Source of the DNA: Hericium rajendrae
Taxonomy: Eukaryota; Basidiomycota; Agaricomycetes; Russulales; Hericiaceae
Direction: 5' to 3'
Assembly: GCA_033439255.1 (NCBI GenBank)
Contig: CM065878.1
Location: 1,860,001 to 1,924,000 of the forward strand
DNA length: 64,000 nucleotides
Part shown: piece by piece, positions 24,606 through 35,687 of the stretch
How positions within the stretch are numbered: the stretch's first letter is position 1
How the letters are laid out: every line of letters begins with the position of its first letter
The notes under the pieces: model-generated
What the model was told of the DNA's origin: nothing
The model's database searches: none
Seen by the model: the letters and a program-made list of their open reading frames with translations, nothing else
Translations under genes and position numbers: made by a program

Positions 24606-26972
24606 TCACCTTCTCTTGCTCAGCTTGCGCATATGCGACGAGTCCTCCCGCATGGGATTCATCGCCACGACCTTGCGCACGTTGATGTTGGCGTCGGGCG
24701 CCCAGTCCACCTGCAGTTCCCGTGGATGCCGTACCTCCCGCATATCTCGAACCCGAGGCGGCTCCTGCATGGACTGGTGTCGCGGTCCAGGCTCCCGAAC
24801 AGAGACGGACTTATGCCGCGGCTTGCCCGAGCCGAATAGGAAGGACCACACGCCGCCGCCACTGCTTTGGCTCGGCGGTGCCGCGGGCGCGCTGTGCTTG
24901 CGCAGCAGGTTGCGCGCACCGTCCTCACGCATCGGGATCTGGCTCGCTTTCGGACGCTGCGCTTCAGTTGAGGGAGTCGCGATCATGACATGTCGCTGGT
25001 TCTGCCCCTGATTAGGATGCCCGTTAGGTGGAGCAACGTTGGGAGGCGGTGATGCGAGAGGGGTGGGCATGACGAGGCGCTTGGGTATGTGGCTCGGCGC
25101 GAGGCCACTTTGCGTTGAAGACGATGTGACCGAGGGAGGCGGCAGGTGGATGTCTGGAGGCGGGCCTTGTGGGCGCGGGGCATTCATTTCTGACGGAAAG
25201 CGTTTCCGACGAAGGGGGATATAGGCGACGTCCGGAGGGTTCGGCAGAAGGAGCGCGTGGGGGACGATGATCGCGTATAGGCTGTGGGGCGGACGGTGCG
25301 CGTTGTCGGCTAAGACCATGGGGAGGAGGTGGAGGGTGACCATTGCGAGGATCGAAATGTACGTTTAAAGTGGGTATTTGAGGAGTGGGCATCTGAGCAT
25401 ATGGTGGCATGTTAGGATCATGATTTCTGATAATGTTACCGGGCGGAGGCACTGGAGGTACGCCGTGTGGATCCGGGGCGGGTGGCATCGGGACTGGGGG
25501 AGCCGGGCCGCTTACACCAAAGTAACTGTCATGTCGCGCAAGATGATGATGTTCCTCTGGTGTCGGCGGCGGCACGCGATAGGATCGACTGGGAGGAAGA
25601 GATGGAGGGTGCTCAGATGGCGCGGTAGGCATGCTCGTGTGACGATGCAATGCCTGGCGTGGATCCGACGTTTGTAAATGCGCATTCACACGAGCATACA
25701 GATCTGCAGCATCACGATTCATCATGGGGCTTGGTTGGCAGGATACGTAGGGTATGTATTCGGGGCGCGCGCCAGGGGGAATTGCGGGGGTGGCTGTGGC
25801 GGCGGGGGAGCGGACTGATATATGGAAGGAGGGAGGATTTGACCGGGTTTCAAGTTGAGCGACATCGGGTTTGCATTAGACATGGCATCATGCTAATGAC
25901 GCAGAACGTTAAGAATGCAGTACGCTGCGATTAAGACTGTAAACGCGCCTTGCGTCGTCCAGGAGAAGGGTCGGTCGGGATAGTGCGGGAGTTCCTTCTA
26001 CCTCTCATCTCAGCAATATGCCCGTATGGATCGTGTCCCAGTGCAGCAGGAATAGCTTGATAAGGCCCGTCGTGGTGGTACAATAAGCCGAGAGGATCCG
26101 TCTCGTCGAGTTCGTCTATTCGATCGAGATCGACGGGAGGTGGTCGACTGGAAGTCCTTCCCTGCTTTGCTTTGGGACGCTGTGGCGGAGGGTCTGAAGA
26201 AGGTGGATCGACTGGGAGGGAATGCTCATCCCAGGCTAGGACGACGGGTGGTGTTTTCTTATCAATCAAAGGCTTGCAAGCTGACGGACCAGACTCAACG
26301 GAGCCACCGACAACGGCATCATAGCTGGGTGGCGGTTTCCGATAATGAGAATCACGCTTCGACGCAGCGCGAGATAGATCATCAGGTGAATCCTGCTTGG
26401 TTTCAGATTGCTGCGATCCATGCGAGACAGATGAGCCTGATGATGATGATGACGTTCCTGTCACTGACGGTGACCACGTTATCGAAGAGGGTGCCGTAGA
26501 TATAGCCAAAAGATCAGACTCTACAGATAGTGGATGCCGGGAAACGTTGGCCGTGTCGACATAGCCAGACATCGTGCTGGCTTCCTTAGACAAGCCTGTC
26601 GGCAAAATGGGTGTATCTGGGTGTATCCTAGGAAATGGAAGTTGTGAGAATTCCCAGGAGGGCCAGACGAGCGTCGTCGGCCAAGATGATGAGGATTGAA
26701 AGAGGGTCGATGGAAAACGCGGGATCTGCCAAGAAAGACTGTCGAGGCAAAGGCGGGCCCTGTGTTGGACGATGGGAAGGCAGTTCCATAGTGTCCATGG
26801 CGGGGCTGTCTATATACGGGTCGAAGGACGAATCTACCGAAGGACGCCAAACCTGGAAGCCCGACTGGGATGCGGTGGGAATCGGTCCGGATGGCAAGCT
26901 TCCTCCGTCACGATGAGCGTCTGGCGCCGCCGACCGGAGTCCGGATGAGGCTGACTGTTGCGAACGCAGCAT
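24606..26972 (-). CDS. Proline-rich disordered protein, uncharacterised
   Basis: I do not recognise a named family. The protein begins MLRSQQSASSGLRSA and has a short hydrophobic-acidic patch (DPLSILIILADDARLALL) before a Ser-rich region. Its most structured-looking part is DRIDELDETDPLGLLYHHDG followed by PYQAIPAALGHDPYG, a combination I associate with predicted basidiomycete proteins of unknown function. After an intron it resumes with MSLNLKPGQILPPS, then long Pro/His-rich stretches, SHIPKRLVMPTPL, a small basic/hydrophobic patch GGGVWSFLFGSGKPRHKS, and a charged tail ending HMRKLSKRR. Short PxxP and PPP runs could serve SH3/WW partners. At two places (near 26,620 and 25,230) the frame changes without a standard intron, so the model is approximate. 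Divergent from SLD2. Confidence 0.65.
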
Positions 26973-27376
26973 CCTTCATCCACGAACGCCGACTTCCGTG
27001 ATAACAAGCGACAGGCAGGTCAGCGCCCGACAGACGTGCCTCGGCTGCAGATACCAGGTTGCTTGGAAGTTGTGCTGCTGATAAATATACAAATAAGAAG
27101 GAGAGGTGGAGAGGAGGTCAATGTGGACTGGAAGAGAGCCATAAGAGCGTCAGAGGCGCTACGGACGGACGCCTGCCGTCAAGCATGCACAGTTCCGACA
27201 TGGCCGCACTCAGCAGGAACTCTCCCCAAAATGGGAAAAACAATCATTGGTCCCGCATCACGTGCATGAAGCGCCCACGTGGACGCCAGCCGCGCTTTTC
27301 GCTCAACGCGTCCTTTCCTTGCCAGCATTCTCATCTTTCGTCGCGTCCTGTTCGCGTCTCTTGCCTGTTATACCCC
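26973..27376. promoter_or_regulatory. Divergent promoter, Pro-rich gene / SLD2
   Basis: 404 bp between start codons on opposite strands. No strong TATA box is seen. It contains a run of ACG/GCG-type sites near 27,280-27,310 upstream of SLD2, which could include an MCB-like cell-cycle element, but no perfect ACGCGT was found. Open frames crossing it look like chance. Confidence 0.35.
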
Positions 27377-29132
27377 ATGACGACCGATATCACGACTCTC
27401 AGAATAGAGCTCAAGTCATTTGAGCGCGATTTCAAGAGCCGGAACGGTCATGATCCGTCCATTGACGACATCAGGAAAGCCGGCTTGGGTGCGTCGTCGA
27501 TGCTCATAATACCAGATATATCTGAGGCTCACCTTCCTCAAATACACAGCTGACAGGTACAAGCTGTACAAGAAGCTTCAGAAAGAGGAAAGGTCGAGAT
27601 CGATACCTACTCAACCCTCTGCGTCGACCTCCAGATCCGGAGCTCGACCATGCACGCCTCCTAGTTCGCGCCCTCGTACACACGAGGCACCCTCTTCCAT
27701 CGTCCCCAAGTCTCGCGCCGTCAAGGTCGAGACCTTAGCGAGCTCGAACCCCTTTTCTCCTGTGAAGAATAAAGGCAAGCAGAGACAGGTGGCTCGCGGA
27801 AATGATAAAGCTCCACTTCCCAACCCCTTCGCTACACCTGTCAAAGGCAAAGGCAAAGGCAATACGAAGCATCCCCCGTCATCTCGTCTCCTATCTCCTG
27901 ATCCGTTCCCTCCTATCGAGAATCCGCAGTTCCTCGCTCCTTCACGGCAGGAGGCAGGTCCGAGCAATCCTGTATCGAGAGCTCGCAAGCGCCTCCGCGG
28001 AGAACCCGTCTCACCGTCGCCCGTGAAGGAGAAAAAGCAGCGCATTGCTTCCCATGCCACTCTTCCCTTCCCTAATCTCAGTAGCCTCACCGCTTCAGAT
28101 AGCGATGCCGACGATCACACGGATGCGGGACATGCGAATTCGTCATTCATAGCTGATTCTCCTGTCAAAGCTCCTCCCAAAGGCGGGGCCTTTAAAGTCC
28201 TTTTCGAGGAGGACGCGTCAGCTCAATCTAATGTTCAAGTGATACCGCGGCCCAATTTTGGCCGATCGAAGTCGGGCCGTGGCAACAGCGGGCCATTTAG
28301 ATCCAGTGCGAAACGTGCAAGGAGCACATCCATGTCTTCGGATGATATGACTGCGGTCGATAATCATAATGGATCGGGCACTGGCGCCTTAGAGAATGGG
28401 AAATCCGCGATCCGAAAGCGGACTCACGTCAATGGCTTCTCGTTCGGAAAGAACAACCTTTTTGACAACACGGAAGAGGAAGTGTCCCAGGCTGCATCTC
28501 CGGGACCGAACAGACATAGTCGTGGTCTCAATACTGTCAACGATGTAGGCAAACGATCTTTGCCGGCCGACGCAGAACCTGTAACGGCCCTACCCCTCCT
28601 TCCACCGTCACCTCCGCCAGCAGGTACGAGTTCCACCAAGAAGTGGAAAGGCAAGGGCAAGTTCACTAGCCGCAAGAAGCCCAAGCTTGCAGCAGAACTG
28701 GATGACGAGGACGACGATGAAAGTTCAGAAGAGACACAGGTGAAGGTCCGCGAATGGAGCTGGCAGCGACACGGGCGAGGCGGGGGCAGTGGTGCACAAG
28801 ATCTAGGATCCGACGATGATGGTCTGGCTCTCAGCGCAGATCCTCGATCGCGTAGGCTGTCCAGCCCCGGTCCTGCAAGCGACGATGCCCCCGGTGCGTT
28901 CGACGTCAATTTACCGGAGAACCTGCAGCGCATATTGGCGCTCTCACCATCCAAAGTCCGTGACCCCAACGATGAGGAATTGGTGCATGGTCTGCTGTAC
29001 GGCCATCGTGCAGGCCATTATGACGCTGAGAAGGGTGGGGATATCTGGGATGTGGGTGAGATCGGAGATGGGACGGAGGGAGAGGAAGATTGGGAGGGCG
29101 AACCTGTCCCATGGGAGGCAGGCGGACTCTGA
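27377..29132 (+). CDS. SLD2: DNA replication regulator SLD2/DRC1
   Basis: Replication-initiation factor related to the N-terminus of RecQL4. CDK phosphorylation lets it bind Dpb11 and load the helicase. The N-terminus reads LRIELKSFERDFKSRNGHDP then DIRKAG, and after an intron of about 70 nt continues LADRYKLYKKLQKEER. This is the conserved Sld2 N-terminal motif (ELKxWExxFxxxxGRxPxxxDI...YKxYxKL). The rest is one long exon, basic and Ser/Pro-rich, with several S-P-x-K sites fitting CDK phosphorylation (for example FSPVKNK, SPSPVKEKK, DSPVKAPP). GGAFKVLFEEDAS and the C-terminal PENLQRILALSPSKVRDPN and EELVHGLLYGHRAGHYD are other fungal Sld2-like blocks. The start is the ATG beginning the conserved N-terminus (MTTDITTLR). 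No frame break was needed. Confidence 0.9.
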
Positions 29133-29670
29133 GTGCTCAATGTATGTCTATCACATTTGTTCCCATACCGTCCTGCAAGGTCGTTGTTTTCATCTCGGCG
29201 TCTCCAATCCTAATGACGCTGGGTGTGATTTGCAGCGTGTTATGTTCCACGTGGACCACGTGGTGGCCGTTTCCTCCCTTCCCCCGCACCCTAACCGCTA
29301 CTTTTCTCCTCAGACTGATAAACAGTCTTTGCCCGAGCATGTCGGCCTCGCATTGACGCCATCCAGCCTCGGCGTTGGTTATCCTACATGGAAATATACT
29401 GATTGCAGTCTATACTTCACAGCCATAAATACCCTCGTCGTCGCGTCGTTTGCACGTTTCGATCATACGCCCGTGTAGAAGCGTAATCGTTCACCTAGTT
29501 CTTCCATGCTCTCCCATGCAAGTGATAAGCACGCGTTCTGTCCACTCAGTCCGCGTGCCAGCGCCAGCATAACTCCAGTGCAATGTTCACCGCATGTCCG
29601 CATACGCCCCCAGCCCTCCCCAACGTGGTGAGACCATAGTTGAGTAGTTATACAGCGCTCACAGCAAAGT
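29133..29670. other. Intergenic region SLD2 / F-box-like gene with tandem E-boxes
   Basis: About 540 bp. The notable content is CCACGTGGACCACGTGG at 29,247-29,263: two perfect CCACGTGG palindromes separated by one base. CACGTG is the E-box bound by bHLH factors such as Pho4, Cbf1 or SREBP-type proteins. The pair lies about 410 bp upstream of the next gene's ATG. No gene is seen. Confidence 0.5.
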
Positions 29671-32146
29671 ATGTCTCTATCGTCCTCTTGGACAGACCGC
29701 ATCCTTTCCTCTGTAACTATTCGCCGCCGCCAGTCGCGCTCGCTGCATCGCCAGTCGTCAAAGGCCTCGTCCTACGTATCGTATTCGGTATATCATCAAG
29801 CCATGGGCCTCAGTATTTTCACCGATCCCGACGCGACTCGTAAGATGCTTGAGTACGTCCTCGACTCTCCTGGCGGAAGAAGGTCGCTGTCGAGAGTCGC
29901 AAGGACATGCAAGGCGTTCTGTGCGCCGGCGTTGGATTTGCTCTGGCGGGAGCTGGATTCCTTGTTGCCTTTAATTTCGCTCTTCCCCAACCATTTATTC
30001 AAAAGATCCAGGCGACCCGGATTGGGCCTGGTAAGGTAGTCTCGATAAATGGCTTTGAGGTTACAGCTCACTAAATGTCTGGTAGGCCATTATGCCACTC
30101 GAAGAGGACTGGGACAGGATCCTTGTCTACGGTCAACGCGTGCACCGCCTCACCTACGACGAGAGCTCGAAGAGCATCTCCCAGCATCTTCCCCATCATC
30201 GAGGAATACCGCCCTAGGACCTACATCCTCCCGAACCTCACCACGCTCGTCTGGCGCGCCGAGTCCCCCGCCGGGCTCGACCGCAGCCAGCTCTTCCTGA
30301 GCCCGGATCTACAGAGCCTCGTGTTGGAGATCGGCACGCGCTTCCCCCAATTGAGCACCTTCTTCACCGACCTGTCGCTCCACACGCGCCTCACCTCTCT
30401 CGCCGTCACATCCCCAACGAGCCTTCCGGACAACTTCACGTTCTTGATCCACCCGCAGGACGCGCTGGAGCATCTGGCGTTGCATGCGCCCGGTGCGCTG
30501 TCGGCCGGCGTAGGCCAGTGGGCGGCGGCGCTGCCTTGCCTGCGAAGTCTGCAGATCGACCTCACGGGGAGGTCGCCCATAGCCGTCGAAGGCTTCTTCG
30601 ACGATATCATTTCAGGATCGGGGTATTCGACCCCAGATTCTCCCGACAGCGGCGTGTTCTCCGGGGAGGACATCGATTTCACCGAGATCAAGAAATCGTC
30701 GCTAAGGTTGACGGAAGACAGGCTGCCGGTCAAGGGCGCGTTCCTCGACCTCCGGCACCTCCACCTCACAGGCGATGTCTCCAACATCGTCATCTTCCTG
30801 CGACACCTCGCGAGCCCGATCTCGAACCTGGAGCTGGTCATCGAGGACCCGATGGACAAGGCGGACTGGCGCGACCTGTGCCGCCTGCTATGCCAATACC
30901 TCGGCGACTGCCTGCAGGTGCTCCGCATCTCCGCCAGCAACACCGCGCGCTTCAACGACCTCGTGCGTTCGACGTCCCGCGCGGAGGTCGTCACGCGGCG
31001 CCTCGCGCTCGACGCGCTGCTCTACCTCCCGCACCTCGTGCGCTTCGAGATCGACCTCCCCGAGAGCGTCGTGTTCCACAACTCGGACCTGAGCCGCGTC
31101 GCGGACGCATGCCCCGAACCTCGAGATCCTGCGCCTCTGCCCCGTCGCGCGCTTCCCGATCGCAGGCGGCCCGCCCGCGCTCACGCTCGAGGGCCTCGCG
31201 CCCCTCACCGCGCTGCCGGCGGCTGCACACGCTCGCGGCCGTCGTCGACGCGCAGGGCGGCAGCGCCGCGCTCTTCGCGGACCCGAGCGTGTCGTCGCGC
31301 TCGCTCTTCCGGCTGCACGTCGGGCACTCGTGGATCCGCGACCCGCTCGCGGCCGCGATCCTGCTCTCGCACCTCGCGCCGTACGCGGAGTCGTTCCGCT
31401 GGTTCCACGAGAAGAACCGGCCGGGATTCATCGAGACGCATGCGCTGAACTGGGCGCGTGCGGCGGAGATTCTGCCGCATCTGCAGGCGGTGCGGCTCGT
31501 GGAGCGCCAGGCGGCGGCGCGCAGGGTGCCGGATCTGCCGGTCAAGGTGCACAAGAGCGTGGATGCGACGGTGTCGACGCGGACGCGCGGGGTGCATGCT
31601 GTTGCGGAGACCGTCGAGTCGGGCGTGCAGGCCAAACCGCGGACGGCGAGCCGCGTTATCGAGGCGAAGCCTACTTTGTTCTCGGCCGCGGTCGACGCAA
31701 CTCCGGCGGTGCAGAGCGAAGGCATCGACGCTGTGCCCCAGGTCTGCGAAATGGCCATCGATGCGACGCCCGCGCTGATTTCGCAGGAAGTCAGCGCAGT
31801 CGTCGAGACAGCCTCAAGATACGTGGACGCGGTGATCGGCCCCGAACCAGAAAAGCCCTCTACGAGATTCCACATCCCACAACTCCACGTACCAAAACTC
31901 TACGTCCCGCCGGTCGTGACCGGGGCCGTCAACATCGCCTGGAAGGCGGTGCTCTTCGGGCCGAACTTTATGACCGCACGTATGCACGACATATGGACTA
32001 TGACGCCTTTCCATGCCTACAAGACCCATGCGCAACCAGAAAAAGAAAAGGTGGAAGGAAACGGGACGGAGCACGAAACCGAAAAGCCAAAGCAGGGAGG
32101 CGAAACGAGCGGGAATGAGAATGGGATTTCGCCTGTCTGTATCTGA
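29671..32146 (+). CDS. F-box/LRR-like protein with C-terminal 11-residue repeats
   Basis: N-terminal segment FTDPDATRKMLEYVLDSPGG with RVARTCKAFCAPALDLLWRE is the divergent F-box form common in mushroom genomes. A second possible start is the ATG at 29,803. After an intron the protein continues with leucine-rich, LRR-like repeats (EYRPRTYILPNLTTLVW, LPCLRSLQIDLTG, FLDLRHLHLTGDVSN, LLYLPHLVRFEIDLPES). The main LRR part is followed by WFHEKNRPGFIETHALNWAR. From 31,559 to 31,855 there are nine in-register repeats of exactly 11 residues, then a Lys/Glu-rich tail. Homology continuity requires one-base frame changes near 30,180, 31,115 and 31,215, none with plausible introns. These may be assembly errors in a GC-rich stretch, or the gene may be decaying. 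Likely SCF adaptor; target unknown. The stop at 32,144-32,146 could be bypassed by splicing (see findings). Confidence 0.7.
31559..31855 (+). repeat. Nine tandem 33-nt coding repeats (11 residues each)
   Basis: Repeat units start with V or I and keep Ala at position 3. The units are VDATVSTRTRG, VHAVAETVESG, VQAKPRTASRV, IEAKPTLFSAA, VDATPAVQSEG, IDAVPQVCEMA, IDATPALISQE, VSAVVETASRY and VDAVIGPEPEK. All are exactly 11 residues, giving 297 nt in total with no indel. The consensus is [VI]-[DEQHS]-A-x-[P/V]-x-x-x-x-x-x. Nucleotide identity between units is low, so the repeat is old and held at protein level. Confidence 0.85.
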
Positions 32147-32480
32147 TTTCTACTTACGACACCCAGTTTTGCTTACTTTTATTGTATTGTGTATTGGCTC
32201 TGCGTAGGCCGAGTATTTGCACACGGACACTGGACATGACATTACTTATGACACACACGAATCCAACGACATTGACGAACCATCTCTAGCAACAGAAAAT
32301 CCTCCGACGGTGTTGGTGAGTGCAGCAACCGAGCTTGGGCCGAACGATGTCACGGAGACGCAAATGCCCGAGAACGGAAGCCCTAACCCCAGCGTGGTTT
32401 TGCCCAAGGCGAACGCGGCGACGCGTCAGTTCTCCATCGTCCACCTGCCCTCTCATCTATCCGAACTTCACGATTCCATT

Positions 32481-34264
32481 ATGTCCGAACCACGAAAACA
32501 AGAGAAAGACTTCTGCAAGGAGGTTGACGAGGCTCTTCCCAAGGCGCAGGCCTTGGCCCAGGTGAGTGATGTCACTGTGGCCCCGTGCACCCGTCTCATC
32601 GGCTTTCATGCAGTCGGGCAAGCTGCAGGAGGCCCTCGACCAGCTCTTTGCCTTGGAAAAGCAATCGAGAAACGTGAGTTTCTACGCCCATTTCTATTTC
32701 ATTCCTTCTCATGCAGACCCCGCTTCTAGGCGTCAGACCTGAAGTCGACCTCGCGCCTCGCGACGGCCGCCCCCGAGCTCGCGTACGCCGCGGGCGATCT
32801 AGTCCAGGTCAACTCCATCATCGAAACGCTGAGCAAGAAGCACGGGCAGTTCAAGGGCGCCATTCAGGCGATGGTCGAGCTGACGATGGGCTGGCTCGAG
32901 GACGTCGAGAAGAAGTACGGCACGGAGAAGTGGCTGGAGCTGGTGGAGACCCTCCGGTCCGTGACGGAAGGCAAGGTGCGTTCGTCCGACATGTTACGGG
33001 TGCACAGTCTAATGCCGTGCAGATCTTCCTGGAGACCCCTCGCGCACGCGTCACGCTCCTGCTCGCGAAGTACCATGAGAAGCTGGCGAAAGCCGCGACC
33101 ACGCCTGAAGCCGCCCGACAATCCCTCATTACTGCCTGCGACCTGCTCTCTGACCTGCAGGTCGAGACGTACTCGTCGATGGACAGGCGGGAGAAGACCG
33201 AATTCATTCTCGAGCAGATGCGCCTGCTGATCGAAGTCGCGCGGTTGAAGGACGCTGAGGCTGGTGAGGACAAGAAGGATTCGCTCGGCGGTGGCGAGGC
33301 GGAGTGGGTGAAAGTGAAGGTTGGAAGCCGGAAGATCAATGAGGACTTCTTGAAGCATGAGGATAACGAGGTATGACTGTCTGCACCTATCTTTTGGTTG
33401 CATAATACTCAATGCGCCTTACAGGATCTCAAGCTGAAGTACTATGACCTGATGGTGCAACACGGCCTGCGCCACAGCGCGTACCTTGACGTTGCGAATT
33501 ACTACTACAAGGTCTGGGAGACGCCGTCGATTCAGAAGGACGAGACTGGCAAGGGCCAACTGGTATGAACAACCATGTTAAGTGTATCCTTTGCCTGACG
33601 CGAAGATTTACAGGCTCTCGAGCACGTCGCTTATTATGTTGTCCTGGCGCCTCACGACAACGAGCAATCCGACATGATGCACAGAATCTTCAGAAATCCC
33701 GCCCTGAAGAGGATGGACGTGCAGTAGTAAGTGCAGTCTAGCGGCATTTCTTCTGCGTCTGACTCTCTACGTCCAGCAACCTCTTGAAGTCGTTCACAAC
33801 ACAGGAACTTATGCGGTGGCCAGGAATCGAGGAGGTCTATGGACCCTTCCTGCGCAAGTCGCCTGTTTTCGCGGACGACAAACACTGGAAGGATTTGCAC
33901 AGCCGTGTCATCGAACATGTCAATGTTTCTTAACAATTTCGTGAGCTCGCGCTGACGCTATATCAATTAGAATATTCGTGTCGTCGCGGCATACTATACT
34001 CGCATTACCCTTTCACGCCTCACCGACCTCCTTGTATTGAGCCCACAAGAAACCGAAGAGACGCTCTCCCGCCTTGTCGTCTCTGGCTCTGTCTGGGCTC
34101 GTATTGACCGGCCAACAGGCATCGTGAGCTTCAGAAATAAGCGGAGCGCCGAGGACGTGATGAACGACTGGAGCTCGGACATGCAAAAGCTGCTGGGCCT
34201 CGTTGAGAAGGCGTGGATGGGGATGAACGCCGCGCAGGCGGCACAGGCAAAAGTGAAGGCATGA
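32481..34264 (+). CDS. RPN5: 26S proteasome regulatory subunit RPN5 (PSMD12)
   Basis: Lid subunit of the 19S regulatory particle with a C-terminal PCI domain. The chosen start [20 protein letters not shown] gives the expected Rpn5 N-terminus of TPR-like helical repeats: [19 protein letters not shown] and [13 protein letters not shown] precede [18 protein letters not shown]. Central helices include [19 protein letters not shown] and [20 protein letters not shown]. The PCI region runs from [20 protein letters not shown] through [18 protein letters not shown] to [19 protein letters not shown] and GIVSFRNKR. It is split by about eight short introns, including one just before [13 protein letters not shown]. 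The same frame stays open for 264 nt upstream of the start codon, so an N-terminal extension or translated leader is possible. No frame breaks. Confidence 0.94.
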
Positions 34265-34360
34265 CCGTAAATATCCGCACCTAATGGACACTCCTGTACT
34301 TTTTGGCCGGCGCCTGAGCAAGGATATAGATCGGCACTGTTATATGAGATATAATGTAGT

Positions 34361-35270
34361 CTATGCAGGCACGACGATGTTCTCCAACCACCGATCTTCC
34401 TCCTGCAGGCGCGGTACCCCGTCCGCGTCCACGCCCTTGCCCGCGATGGGCTCCGTGAGCGCAGGCGAGTAGTCCGGGCGCACGCCCTCCTTCCACAGGC
34501 GCACGTACTCCTGGCCCTTGGACCACTCGCCCGCGTGCCGCGCGCGCGGCGCCTCCATGCGCCAGCGCTTGCGCGCAGCGAGCTCCTTCGCGTCCATCTG
34601 CGCGGTCTTGCCGCGGCGCGCGTCGATGACGCGCTGCTCCTCCGCGAACGCCTGCTCCGTCCACGACGGCCCGAACTGCGCGCCGTACGCCTCGGCCTCC
34701 TGCGCGGCGAACGCGGTCGCGATGTGGAACTCGGAGCGCAGCGCACGGAATTGCAGGACTGAGGCCTTGTAGGCTTCGGTGAGCGGGAACTCGTGGTGCT
34801 GGTGCAGATTGACAGCGAAGCGCACGGCGCTGCGGCGGGGCGTCAGTGACGCGATATGGCGGTGAGAGGCATGGGTACACGTACTCCTCGGGTGTGGGGT
34901 TGTGGCTGCGCTGTTTGAGACGCGTCCACTCGGCGCCGCGGATGGGGTGCTCCTCCTCGATGGCGCCCTCCTCGACGAGACTTATCGGCCGGAACGTCTC
35001 GAACGGGTGGTCACGGAAGAACTGCCGCCGAATCTCATCTTCGAGATAGGTAACAGGTTTTGGGCGCGGCGAAGGGGGTGCTTTCGGTGCGAATGTGGGT
35101 TGTTTCTGGGGAAGGTCAAAGGCAGAGCGGTTGGGGGGTTCCCGTGGTGGGAGCGGAAGGGGCGGGTGTTCGAGGACGGCTTCGTACCACGCAGGCCGTT
35201 TCCTGAGGTAGTCGGCACGGAGAAGACGGGAGGCCTGCTTGTGGACTTGGGAGGCTAGCCGTCTGACCAT
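34361..35270 (-). CDS. RSM25: Mitochondrial small-subunit ribosomal protein mS23 (Rsm25)
   Basis: Structural protein of the mitochondrial 37S subunit. It starts MVRRLASQVHKQASRLLRAD, basic and suitable for mitochondrial import, then RPAWYEAVLEHPPLPLPPRE. VTYLEDEIRRQFFRDHPFE and FRPISLVEEG follow. All are Rsm25/mS23 hallmarks. One intron with donor GTACGT sits after NPTPEE, and the protein resumes DAVRFAVNLHQHHEFPLTEA, with FRALRSEFHIATAFAAQE near the middle. The C-terminal part (KRWRMEAPRARHAGEWSKGQ to EDRWLENIVVPA) is GC-rich. Total length is about 280 residues, matching the fungal family. The gene is convergent with RPN5, with about 100 bp between the two stops. Confidence 0.9.
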
Positions 35271-35687
35271 CGTCGTCTATGCGTGAGTGACGAGAATTCC
35301 TCCCGCTCAATTTCCAGCAGGCGACTTTGTGGCTGACGTAAGCAGGACCTGGGCGCCCCCAAGCGAACATTTCAACAACCTGACAAGCACTTGGAACTAT
35401 CTGTGCTACTGTATCAGCTGTCGCCTTGCGACACTGCGACACGGAAAAGGTGGTGTGGGCCATATTGGTATCCCTCTTACGATGTAACAGTCTGCGGCCC
35501 AGAACGGATTGTGGAATTGAACTCGCTAGTAAGTATATAGGTAACTAGATGTCGAGTTGCACCGGAGGCCCGGAGGGAGGACTTTTCATTAAAAGCGTGT
35601 CGAAGCAATCATGGAAAGTGTCCATGATAGATCAATATATTAAGCCCTAGTAAGATACGGTATGAAAAAATCTACTTCTACGTTCCC
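35271..35687. other. Intergenic region upstream of mS23
   Basis: 417 bp holding the mS23 promoter and the acyl-CoA ligase 3' end. It is AT-richer toward 35,620-35,680. No gene or clear motif is seen. Confidence 0.35.

Noticed and set aside
30991-31875. Minus-strand 294-codon open frame opposite the F-box-like gene
   Set aside because: Low-complexity Arg/Ser/Ala product without domains, lying antisense to the 11-residue repeats; a GC-rich shadow.
29671-32146. Calling the F-box-like gene a pseudogene because of three frame changes
   Set aside because: Essential genes in the same window show similar one-base slips, and the repeat array keeps perfect 33-nt register, so sequence error is at least as likely.
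34281-35270. Single 329-codon minus-strand reading of the mS23 locus without an intron
   Set aside because: After position 34,870 it becomes Arg/Ala-rich and loses homology; using the GTACGT intron restores the mS23 C-terminus.
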